64,000 nt of DNA from Rhodoferax sp. (GTDB lineage: Bacteria; Pseudomonadota; Gammaproteobacteria; Burkholderiales; Burkholderiaceae_C), in assembly GCA_003133245.1 (NCBI GenBank), contig PKWM01000029.1:1-64000 (forward strand), in the 5' to 3' direction. Shown piece by piece: positions 17,376 through 24,343 of this stretch; position 1 is the stretch's first letter; every line of letters begins with the position of its first letter. A program made the translations under genes and the position numbers. Under the pieces are notes generated by a model that ran no database searches, was not told where the DNA came from, and worked only from the letters and a program-made list of their open reading frames with translations.

Positions 17376-17447
17376 CGTCATTGCGAGGAGCGCAGCGACG
17401 CGGCAATCCAGAACTGCATGGATTGCCACGCTTCGCTCGCAAGGACG
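17376..17447. repeat. REP-like inverted-repeat element upstream of accA
   Basis: A 72-base imperfect palindrome in the alkylation-glycosylase/accA gap. It opens with CGTCATTGCGAGGAGCGCAG and closes with CGCTTCGCTCGCAAGGACG; the inner stem GGCAATCCA / TGGATTGCC (17402-17410, 17419-17427) is perfect. This belongs to the GTCATTGCGAGnnnCGnAGCG repeat type scattered in many proteobacterial chromosomes. A diverged member lies at 38298. It ends 26 bases before the accA start. Confidence 0.75.
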
Positions 17448-17473
17448 ACATTCTTTCACATTAAGATACTGTC

Positions 17474-18451
17474 ATGGTCAAAAAAACATTTCTCGATTTT
17501 GAACGTCCCATCGCTGAGCTCGAAAACAAGATTGACGAGCTGCGCTATGTGCAGAACGAGTCGGCGGTCGATATTTCGGCGGAGATCAATCAGATTGCCA
17601 AAAAAAGCCAGCAGCTCACCAAGGACATTTACAGTGACTTGACACCCTGGCAAATCACCAAAATCGCGCGCCACCCGGAACGCCCTTACACGCTCGATTA
17701 CGTCAACGACATCTTCACCCATTTTGTCGAGCTGCACGGCGACCGGCATTTTGCCGACGACCTCAGCATTGTGGGCGGACTGGCGCGTTTTAATGGCATC
17801 CCCTGCATGGTGCTGGGTCAGCAAAAAGGGCGCGACACCAAAGAGCGTGGCCTGCGCAACTTTGGTATGTGCAAGCCCGAGGGTTACCGTAAAGCCTTGC
17901 GGCTTATGAAAATCGCTGAAAAATTCAAATTGCCATTGTTCACTTTTGTTGATACGCCGGGTGCCTACCCCGGCATTGACGCCGAAGAGCGCGGTCAGTC
18001 CGAAGCCATTGGGCGCAATATCTTTGAGATGGCGCAACTTGAAGTGCCCATCATCACCACCATCATCGGCGAGGGTGGCTCCGGCGGAGCACTGGCGATC
18101 TCGATTGGCGACCAGGTTCTGATGCTGCAATATTCGATTTATTCAGTGATCAGCCCCGAGGGCTGTGCCTCCATTCTCTGGAAAACGTCGGACAAAGCGC
18201 AGGAAGCTGCCGATGCGCTCGGCATTACGGCGCATCGTCTCAAAGCCCTTGGAATGATTGACAAAGTGGTCAATGAGCCGGTCGGCGGTGCGCACCGGGA
18301 TCCCAAGCAAATGGCGGCTTTTCTCAAGCGCGCCTTGAACGATGCCTTACGCCAGGTCGGTGACCTCAAGGTTAAGGATTTGCTCGATCGGCGCTACGAT
18401 CGATTGCAAAGTTATGGCCGCTTTACTGATACCAAGGCGGCGGCCAAGTAG
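17474..18451 (+). CDS. accA: Acetyl-CoA carboxylase carboxyltransferase subunit alpha
   Basis: Alpha half of the carboxyltransferase that moves CO2 from carboxybiotin to acetyl-CoA, giving malonyl-CoA for fatty acid synthesis. The 325-residue protein has [18 protein letters not shown] at the N-terminus, [11 protein letters not shown], then [21 protein letters not shown] and the oxyanion-hole region [12 protein letters not shown] (crotonase-like fold). The end, [18 protein letters not shown], matches the family. tilS starts 3 bases after the stop. The gene is preceded directly by a REP-like palindrome that leaves little room for a conventional promoter. Confidence 0.95.
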   Translation: MVKKTFLDFERPIAELENKIDELRYVQNESAVDISAEINQIAKKSQQLTKDIYSDLTPWQITKIARHPERPYTLDYVNDIFTHFVELHGDRHFADDLSIVGGLARFNGIPCMVLGQQKGRDTKERGLRNFGMCKPEGYRKALRLMKIAEKFKLPLFTFVDTPGAYPGIDAEERGQSEAIGRNIFEMAQLEVPIITTIIGEGGSGGALAISIGDQVLMLQYSIYSVISPEGCASILWKTSDKAQEAADALGITAHRLKALGMIDKVVNEPVGGAHRDPKQMAAFLKRALNDALRQVGDLKVKDLLDRRYDRLQSYGRFTDTKAAAK

Positions 18452-18454
18452 CGT

Positions 18455-19411
18455 GTGACAACCCCGTTTGCCAAGGCAATTGCCACCTTCTCGCCAGCGC
18501 TGCCGATGGCGGTGGCTTACAGCGGTGGAGCTGATTCCACCGCCTTGTTGCTGGCGTGTGCCGAGAAATGGCCGGGGCAAGTGCAAGCGATCCACATTCA
18601 CCACGGTTTGCAAGCGGCAGCAGACGATTTTGTTCAACATTGCCAAGCGTTTTGCGCACGAGTACGGGTGCCCTTGACGATTAAAAAGGTCGATGCCCGC
18701 CACACACCAGGCCAGAGCCCGGAGGACGCGGCACGGCGGGCCCGTTACCAGGCTTTTGAAACCTTAACCCGCGCTGAGTTGTCAGCCATTCAAACCATCG
18801 CGATTGCCCAGCACGCCGATGATCAGGTCGAGACACTGTTGCTGGCGCTGAGTCGGGGCAGTGGTTTGCCGGGCCTGAGCGCGATGCCGGCGACCTGGGT
18901 GCGCGCTGGCGTCAGCTACCACCGACCACTGCTAACAGTGCGTGGGTCGGACATTCGAGCCTGGATTACGGCGCGCGGTGTGGTCTGCTTTGAAGACCCC
19001 AGCAATGTCGATCAGAAGTTCACGCGCAATCGCATCCGCGCTGGGTTGCTGCCCGCGCTGGAGGCAACGTTCCCGCAATTTCGCGACACCTTTACCCGTA
19101 GCGCGGCGAATGCGGCGCAGGCCCAGGCGGTATTGCTGGAAGTGGCGCTACAGGACCTTGAGCTGATTGGCGCACCACCGCTCATTAAACAGATTCAGTG
19201 TTTGAGTCGAGTGCGTCAGGCCAATGTGCTGCGCTACTGGCTAGACACCACTTACCAGACAGTTCCGACGGCCGCGCAATTGGCTGAATTGCTCGATCAA
19301 ATTGCCGCCTGTCGCACGCGCGCTCACCAGATCCACATCAAGCTTGGTAACGGTTTTTCCGAGCGCCGGGGAACCGAGTTGCATTGGTACAATTCCCCGG
19401 TTTCGATTTAA
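18455..19411 (+). CDS. tilS: tRNA(Ile)-lysidine synthetase
   Basis: Modifies C34 of tRNA-Ile(CAU) to lysidine with ATP and lysine, an essential step for AUA decoding. The P-loop motif SGGADS (residues 23-28) and the HHGLQ and AQHADDQVETLLL motifs of the N-type ATP pyrophosphatase family are clear, as is FEDPSNVDQKFTRNRIR. The 318-residue product is shorter than E. coli TilS and ends just after the central domain, common in this order. GTG at 18455 is the first start after the accA stop. Confidence 0.9.
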   Translation: MTTPFAKAIATFSPALPMAVAYSGGADSTALLLACAEKWPGQVQAIHIHHGLQAAADDFVQHCQAFCARVRVPLTIKKVDARHTPGQSPEDAARRARYQAFETLTRAELSAIQTIAIAQHADDQVETLLLALSRGSGLPGLSAMPATWVRAGVSYHRPLLTVRGSDIRAWITARGVVCFEDPSNVDQKFTRNRIRAGLLPALEATFPQFRDTFTRSAANAAQAQAVLLEVALQDLELIGAPPLIKQIQCLSRVRQANVLRYWLDTTYQTVPTAAQLAELLDQIAACRTRAHQIHIKLGNGFSERRGTELHWYNSPVSI

Positions 19412-19424
19412 ATAATTCTTACCC

Positions 19425-20693
19425 ATGGCATTGATTGTTCATAAATACGGCGGCACCTCGATGGGCTCGACCGAGCGCATCCGCAATGTGGCCAAACGCG
19501 TCGCCAAATGGGCGCGTGCTGGCCACCAAATGGTGGTGGTACCGTCTGCCATGAGTGGTGAAACCAACCGCTTGCTGGCGCTGGCCAAAGAACTTGCACC
19601 CTCCAAGACAACCGACGCTTATGGTCGCGAGCTTGACATGCTGGCCGCCACTGGCGAGCAGGCATCGAGTGCGTTGCTGGCTATTGCGTTACAGGCTGAG
19701 GGCCTGGAGTCGGTCAGTTACGCCGGTTGGCAAGTTCCCATTCGCACCGACAGCGCCTACACCAAGGCCCGCATTGCGTCGATTGACGACACCCGCGTGC
19801 GCGTTGAACTGGTAGCGGGCAAAGTGGTTATCGTCACCGGTTTTCAGGGGCTTGACGAGCTGGGTAATATCACCACCCTGGGGCGCGGCGGCTCAGATAC
19901 GTCAGCAGTCGCGGTGGCGGCCGCCATGAAGGCCGATGAGTGCCTGATCTACACCGATGTTGATGGCGTCTATACCACCGACCCACGCGTGGTGCCTGAA
20001 GCGCGGCGCCTGCATACGGTGAGCTTTGAAGAAATGCTGGAGATGGCCTCCATGGGCTCCAAAGTGCTGCAAATCCGCTCTGTCGAATTTGCTGGCAAAT
20101 ACAAGGTCAAGTTGCGCGTTTTGAGCAGTTTTACCCCGTGGGACATTGATATCAACATCGAGGCTGCCTCTGGCACCCTGATCACTTTTGAGGAAGACCA
20201 ACACATGGAGCAAGCCATTATTTCGGGTATTGCGTTTAGCCGCGAGGAAGCCAAAATATCCGTGCTGGGTGTGCCCGACAAGCCCGGCATTGCCTACCAG
20301 ATCCTGGGTGCGGTGGCGGACGCCAACATCGACGTCGATGTCATCATCCAGAACATCAGCAGAGACGGCAAGACCGATTTCAGCTTCACCGTCAACCGCA
20401 CCGACTACGCCAAAACAGTGGATTTACTCAAGGATAAAGTGCTGCCGAGCCTGGGGGCGCAAGAAGTGGTGGGCGACACCAAGATCTGCAAGGTATCGAT
20501 CGTCGGTATCGGCATGCGCAGCCACGTCGGCGTGGCCAGCAAAATGTTTCGCGTCCTGAGCGAAGAAGGCATCAACATCCAGATGATCTCCACCAGCGAG
20601 ATCAAAACATCGGTGGTGATCGACGAAAAATACATGGAGCTGGCGGTGCGCGCGCTGCACAAAGCTTTTGAGTTGGAACAGGTACCAGTGTGA
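19425..20693 (+). CDS. lysC: Aspartate kinase
   Basis: Phosphorylates aspartate at the head of the lysine, methionine and threonine pathway. The 422-residue protein starts MALIVHKYGGTSMGS, the family signature, followed by an amino-acid kinase domain (about 1-240, with GRGGSDTSAVAVAAAM and YTDVDGVYTTDPR) and two ACT domains (about 265-415, for example VPDKPGIAYQILGAV and IGMRSHVGVASKMFRVL), which give feedback inhibition. It could also contain the internal beta-subunit start known in some aspartate kinases, but I see no strong one. A tRNA-Ser gene follows after 39 bases. Confidence 0.95.
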   Translation: MALIVHKYGGTSMGSTERIRNVAKRVAKWARAGHQMVVVPSAMSGETNRLLALAKELAPSKTTDAYGRELDMLAATGEQASSALLAIALQAEGLESVSYAGWQVPIRTDSAYTKARIASIDDTRVRVELVAGKVVIVTGFQGLDELGNITTLGRGGSDTSAVAVAAAMKADECLIYTDVDGVYTTDPRVVPEARRLHTVSFEEMLEMASMGSKVLQIRSVEFAGKYKVKLRVLSSFTPWDIDINIEAASGTLITFEEDQHMEQAIISGIAFSREEAKISVLGVPDKPGIAYQILGAVADANIDVDVIIQNISRDGKTDFSFTVNRTDYAKTVDLLKDKVLPSLGAQEVVGDTKICKVSIVGIGMRSHVGVASKMFRVLSEEGINIQMISTSEIKTSVVIDEKYMELAVRALHKAFELEQVPV

Positions 20694-20720
20694 ACAAGCA
20701 GGAGAGACTCATGAGATAAT
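20691..20720 (+). promoter_or_regulatory. Possible promoter for tRNA-Ser
   Basis: TGAACA (20691-20696) and GATAAT (20715-20720) are 18 bases apart, with the -10 ending 12 bases before the mature tRNA-Ser 5' end. The -35 overlaps the lysC stop. Four of six and five of six matches to the consensus make this plausible but not certain. Confidence 0.4.
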
Positions 20721-20732
20721 CTCGCCTGTCCA

Positions 20733-20825
20733 GGAAACGTGACCGAGTGGCCGAAGGTGCTCCCCTGCTAAGGGAGTATGGGGTGTAGAGCCTCATCGAG
20801 GGTTCGAATCCCTCCGTTTCCGCCA
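20733..20825 (+). tRNA. tRNA-Ser (anticodon GCU)
   Basis: A 93-base type II tRNA. Acceptor arm GGAAACG pairs with CGTTTCC, followed by discriminator G and an encoded CCA. The anticodon stem CTCCC/GGGAG holds the loop CTGCTAA, so the anticodon is GCT (20767-20769), reading AGC/AGU. A long variable arm and GGTTCGAATCC T-arm are present. Its 3' end borders a 100-base sequence that is repeated 278 bases downstream. Confidence 0.96.
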
Positions 20826-20919
20826 AAAATAGGTTTTTTAACTTCCAAGGAAGTCCAAAGAACTAAGAAAAAGCCCCGCAAACCCAGTGTTTACGGGGCT
20901 TTTTTGTTTTTTAACGTCC
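20820..20919 (+). repeat. Direct repeat copy 1, at tRNA-Ser 3' end (att-like)
   Basis: A 100-base unit starting at the last six bases of tRNA-Ser (CCGCCA) and ending AACGTCC. It recurs at 21098-21197 with only two differences (G/A and T/C). It contains a complete intrinsic terminator. Weaker similarity continues for about 15 bases past the end. The arrangement resembles repeated attachment sites of elements that integrate at the 3' end of a tRNA. Confidence 0.8.
20868..20909 (+). terminator. Intrinsic terminator of tRNA-Ser
   Basis: Stem AAAAAGCCCCG / CGGGGCTTTTT (11 bp) with a loop that itself holds AAAC/GTTT pairing, followed by TTTTTTG and more T. It is a strong Rho-independent terminator 43 bases after the tRNA. 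Confidence 0.85.
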
Positions 20920-21011
20920 GCCAAGGTGCGTTGACAGCCAGCAATAATTGGGGATACATTTGGGGGCATAAATCAAGCTTTTTTGATGCCCCCAGAAAAT
21001 ATGCCCCCAAA

Positions 21012-21110
21012 ATGCCCTTGACCAAGATCGAATGCGACCGGGCCGCGTGCCCGTCAGATCGCCCGCTACTTCGCTTTGCCGATGAAAAGGGCATGTACCG
21101 CCAAAAATAG
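21012..21110 (+). pseudogene. Integrase remnant 1 (P4-type N-terminus)
   Basis: ATG at 21012 opens MPLTKIECDRAACPSDRPL, which I recognise as the start of the N-terminal arm-binding domain of P4-like tyrosine integrases. After FADEKGMY (residue 29) the frame runs into the second copy of the direct repeat and stops after three more codons. Everything that would hold the catalytic Arg-His-Tyr residues is missing. Upstream, GGGGGCAT motifs in direct and inverted orientation (20960-21010) sit where an integrase promoter/arm-site region would be. Confidence 0.6.
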
Positions 21111-21197
21111 GTTTTTTAACTTCCAAGGAAGTCCAAAGAACTAAGAAAAAACCCCGCAAACCCAGTGTTTACGGGGCTTTTTTGTTTTCTAACGTCC
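21098..21197 (+). repeat. Direct repeat copy 2 (att-like), with terminator
   Basis: Second copy of the unit at 20820-20919, 278 bases downstream. It starts CCGCCAAAAATAGG immediately after the truncated integrase codon TAC. It keeps the terminator hairpin, whose left stem has one base change (AAAAAACCCCG). The copy is not preceded by any tRNA body, as expected for a displaced attachment site or a duplicated flank. Confidence 0.8.
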
Positions 21198-21244
21198 AAC
21201 AAGGGGTATTGCAAGTCGATGCCTTTTGGGGGTACCTTTGGGGC

Positions 21245-21619
21245 ATGGGGTATCGCCATTATTTCCTCTTTGGAGCGCACCTGCCGTTAACTGATACCGC
21301 CATCAAAAAAGCCAAATCTGATGGAAAGCCCGTTAAATTTAGCGACGGCAAGGGCATGTATCTGCTGGTTAATCTGCGCGACCTCATGACCGATATCGAG
21401 CTGATATTGACCATGCTGGGCGAGGCCACCACCAAACTGCACCGCGACCGCGATTCCAAAGGCATGGCACCGCTCAAAAAGGATGCAAAAGACGGTGGCG
21501 CAGTGGCGGGCCGGACTCGCAAGGATATTGAGAAGCAGAGTGGTAAACCGGTGATCTCGCCGGGAAATTTCAAACGGTTGGTCGGCAAAAGAGTCAAGAA
21601 GCTCGAAGGAGGGGAGTGA
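21245..21619 (+). pseudogene. Integrase remnant 2 fused to Bro/DinD-like C-terminal domain
   Basis: An open frame of 124 codons. From 21281 it reads LPLTDTAIKKAKSDGKPVKF then SDGKGMYLLVN, the usual first 30 residues of a DUF4102-type tyrosine integrase, but with CTG in place of the expected ATG. At about 21380 it switches to LRDLMTDIELILTMLGEATT, continuing with HRDRDSKGMAPLKKDAKDGG and GRTRKDIEKQSGKPVISPGNF. I associate that with the C-terminal part of Bro-N/DinD-like phage antirepressor proteins. The join is in frame, so it could be translated from the ATG at 21245, but it most likely marks an internal deletion in a former integrated element. Confidence 0.6.
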
Positions 21620-21752
21620 ACACCAGGCGCAGGTTTGAGGTGTTGCCGCTTGAGCTATTGCGTTGGACTGGGATGACACGGAGAAAAATACTTCGGCGGC
21701 CTGTTTGTCTCTCTCTGCTGTTCGGTTGCACGGTGACGGGCCTACATCGCGC

Positions 21753-22646
21753 CTAATTGTCCCAGCCACCACCGCCGACATCAACTGAGCCACCATCATC
21801 CCAGGAACTCGAATCGCTGATACCAAAATTCTGGCCACCCATGTCGGTGTTTCGGTCCAGAGCTTGGTAGTCGTTATTGCTCAAGTTGTCGAACTGTCCC
21901 GCGGGTTGGCCATGGTTTCCCATCAGGTTGCGTCCAATTGCTTCTGCTGCCATGACACCGGCACCGACGGCCAGACCAGTTGCCACACCGCCCATGATGC
22001 GCCCGCCAAGGCCGCTCCCGGCTGGCTGACCATAACCAGCTTGCCCATAAGTTGGTTGCATCACACCGCTTGCTGCGTTCCCACCTGTCATGCCAAAGTT
22101 CTGGGGACCGCTCAAACCACCCTGGTTGGCATATGCGGGTTGCTGGGCATATTGCACTGGCGGCCTTCTGCGGAAAATCAGGTACCCCGCAATGATCACG
22201 CCTCCAGCCAGCAACAGGGGCAGGCCCCATGAAGAGGGTGAAGACGGTGCATCAGGCGCTGCATAGTGCGTCGGTGAAACATTTCGGGCCACTTTTGGGG
22301 TGTTCCTGCCTGCAAGTTGCGAACGCAGTGCCTGGACCGATTCCGGCTTTGCAAATGGCAGTCCTGGAGCCAACGCTTCAGCGCCGGCCAATGCCTCACG
22401 TGCCTGTGCCAGCTTGCCCTGGCGGGCAAAGAGTTCACTTTGCACAAAATGGGCTTTTGCGCTCTTGGGGTGAGAAATCAGAACCTGCTGAATCATCACC
22501 TGAGCCTGGTCCACTTTGCCGGCCTGCGCCGTCGCGAAGACCTCGTTGATGGTGGGTTCAGATTGAGCCATGGCCAAACCGAAGCTCAAAAACGAAGCAA
22601 CAACAATCCACTGGATGGCCCGCTGAATTATTGACTTGAAGTTCAT
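21753..22646 (-). CDS. Exported TPR protein with Gly/Gln-rich C-terminus
   Basis: A 297-residue protein of unknown function. From the ATG at 22646 a signal peptide ends near residue 27 (LAMA before QSEPT). Residues 30-112 form TPR-like helix pairs (VFATAQAGKVDQAQVMIQQVL, KAHFVQSELFARQGKLAQAREAL). A transmembrane helix follows at 141-158 (GLPLLLAGGVIIAGYLIF) with RRR on the inside, then a Gln/Tyr/Gly-rich tract. A small glycine-zipper-like hydrophobic patch (GGRIMGGVATGLAVGAGVMA) precedes a disordered tail that ends GGGGWDN. It has no operon partner and lies next to the decayed integration site. Confidence 0.7.
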   Translation of the reverse strand: MNFKSIIQRAIQWIVVASFLSFGLAMAQSEPTINEVFATAQAGKVDQAQVMIQQVLISHPKSAKAHFVQSELFARQGKLAQAREALAGAEALAPGLPFAKPESVQALRSQLAGRNTPKVARNVSPTHYAAPDAPSSPSSWGLPLLLAGGVIIAGYLIFRRRPPVQYAQQPAYANQGGLSGPQNFGMTGGNAASGVMQPTYGQAGYGQPAGSGLGGRIMGGVATGLAVGAGVMAAEAIGRNLMGNHGQPAGQFDNLSNNDYQALDRNTDMGGQNFGISDSSSWDDGGSVDVGGGGWDN

Positions 22647-22795
22647 TGATACTGCCTTTGAAATTAAAACGCCATACCTGGGCGACATAGTGCCAACGCT
22701 ACCAAGCGCAAGAGCCTGGTGAATGTCGGCTTTGTAAAGCAGGCAACAAAGCGTTTTTGAAAGTCCTGGCAATGTTCATGGGCGTACCTTGAAGA

Positions 22796-23833
22796 TCAGG
22801 CTCGCATGGGTGGCGTGGCACGGCTCTGCCCCTGCCTTGCCAACATCCAGCCAGGGTATTCCGGTGGCAAGGCGCTTACTTCATCAAGCGCTTTCAACTC
22901 CTCAGTGTTCAATTCGAGCTTGGTGGCACCAAGGTTGTCTTCAAGCTGAACCGTCGTCTTAGCGCCAACAATCACAGTGCTGACCTGTTTGCGACTCAGT
23001 AGCCAGGCCAACGCCACCTGTGCCACTGATACCTGATGGTTGTGCGCGATTGGACGCATCGTGTCAATGATTTGGAAGGCGCGTGTCTTGTCCACCAGAG
23101 GAAAGTCAAAGCTTGCGCGGCGCGTGCCTTCCGGTCCTTTTCCGTCCGGGCCAAATTTTCCGCTGAGCAATCCTCCAGCGAGCGGACTCCAGACCATCAG
23201 ACCAAGTTGCTGGTCCTGCAGCAGCGGCAACACTTCGCGCTCCAGGTCTCGTCCTGCCACTGTGTAGTAAGCCTGCACGCTCTCAAAGCGAGCCCAATGA
23301 TTCTTTTCTGAAATGGCCAATCCCTTCATGATTTGCCAGGCGGCCATGTTGCACAGGCCGATATAACGCACCTTGCCAGAACGCACCATGTCGTTCAGAG
23401 TGGACAGGACATCCTCAAGCGGGGTGAGGGGGTCAAATCCATGCAGTTGGTACAGGTCGATGTGGTCGAGCTGCAACCGTTTGAGGCTGGCGTCCAGCTC
23501 GTGCATGAGGTGGTACCGTGATTGCCCGAGCGAGTTGACGGCGGTCTCATTCATGGTGCCCGTAGCCTTTGTGGCGACTATCAGTTCGTCGCGAGGCAAA
23601 CCGAGGCTCTTGATGGCGTTGCCGGTGAGTTGTTCCGATTCGCCTTGCGAATACACATTGGCGGTGTCGATAAAGTTCACACCGGCCTCAAAAGCTTGCT
23701 TTACCAGTGCGGTGGCGGCGTCCTGCTCGAGACCGCCCATGACCTTCCAGAATCCTTGACCACCAAAGGTCATGGTCCCCAGGCAAATCTCAGAAACATA
23801 CAGGCCGGTTCGGCCCAAAAGGCGGTAGCGCAT
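22796..23833 (-). CDS. Aldo/keto reductase
   Basis: A 345-residue NADPH-dependent oxidoreductase with a TIM-barrel. The catalytic tetrad is visible: Asp and Tyr in FIDTANVYSQGESE, Lys in VATKATG, and His in LYQLHGFDPL. MRYRLLGRTGLYVSEICLGTMTFGG and the C-terminal cofactor segment VIVGAKTTVQLEDNLGA are typical of the YajO/Tas-like branch. The physiological substrate is unknown; such enzymes often reduce aldehydes. The ATG at 23833 follows a GGGAGAATTC stretch. No operon partner is evident; the NTF2-like gene ends 54 bases upstream on the same strand. Confidence 0.88.
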   Translation of the reverse strand: MRYRLLGRTGLYVSEICLGTMTFGGQGFWKVMGGLEQDAATALVKQAFEAGVNFIDTANVYSQGESEQLTGNAIKSLGLPRDELIVATKATGTMNETAVNSLGQSRYHLMHELDASLKRLQLDHIDLYQLHGFDPLTPLEDVLSTLNDMVRSGKVRYIGLCNMAAWQIMKGLAISEKNHWARFESVQAYYTVAGRDLEREVLPLLQDQQLGLMVWSPLAGGLLSGKFGPDGKGPEGTRRASFDFPLVDKTRAFQIIDTMRPIAHNHQVSVAQVALAWLLSRKQVSTVIVGAKTTVQLEDNLGATKLELNTEELKALDEVSALPPEYPGWMLARQGQSRATPPMRA

Positions 23834-23887
23834 TGAATTCTCCCGAAGTTAGAACAGGGGACATAGGCCGCAGGACGGCGACAACCG

Positions 23888-24313
23888 CTACATCGGCAAC
23901 GGCATGCTGTGCCACCACAAGCGGCAATCGCGGCACAAATCACCACTGAAAGACGCCTGGAGTATGCCGTCAAGCACCATGCGTGGCAGCGGGTCGCCGG
24001 GCTTTCGCGCAATCAGGTTCGTTCCGGTTGATGCAGCCCAGATTTGAAACAATTCCTCGGATGCAACCTGGTAGGTGACATGCCAGTGTGCAATACCGCT
24101 GTCCGGCTTTGACGCGAGCACCTCAAAGCTGAGATCAATATCGTTTTGGAGTTTGATGCGCCGCCAGTATGCTGCGAGTTCGGCATGGCCACGCTGCGTC
24201 GCAAAAGGGGTGTTGTGATAGACACCATCCTCCGCAAAGAGTGCACAGAACGCAGTTTCGTCTTTGCCTTCCCAGGCGGCCTTGTATCCCAGCATGAACT
24301 GTTCAATGTCCAT
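23888..24313 (-). CDS. NTF2-like/SnoaL-fold protein
   Basis: A 141-residue protein of the NTF2-like superfamily. Its pattern MDIEQFMLGYKAAWEGKDETAFCALFAEDGVYHNTPF and AELAAYWRRI, then WHVTYQ strands, matches nuclear-transport-factor-2/SnoaL-type cone-shaped domains. The C-terminal 30 residues (RDCRLWWHSMPLPM) do not fit the fold and may be a tail. A catalytic or ligand-binding role cannot be assigned. It sits on the same strand between rpoD and the aldo/keto reductase. Confidence 0.7.
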   Translation of the reverse strand: MDIEQFMLGYKAAWEGKDETAFCALFAEDGVYHNTPFATQRGHAELAAYWRRIKLQNDIDLSFEVLASKPDSGIAHWHVTYQVASEELFQIWAASTGTNLIARKPGDPLPRMVLDGILQASFSGDLCRDCRLWWHSMPLPM

Positions 24314-24343
24314 TTCAAACTCCGTTGTGATACCGATGATCGT

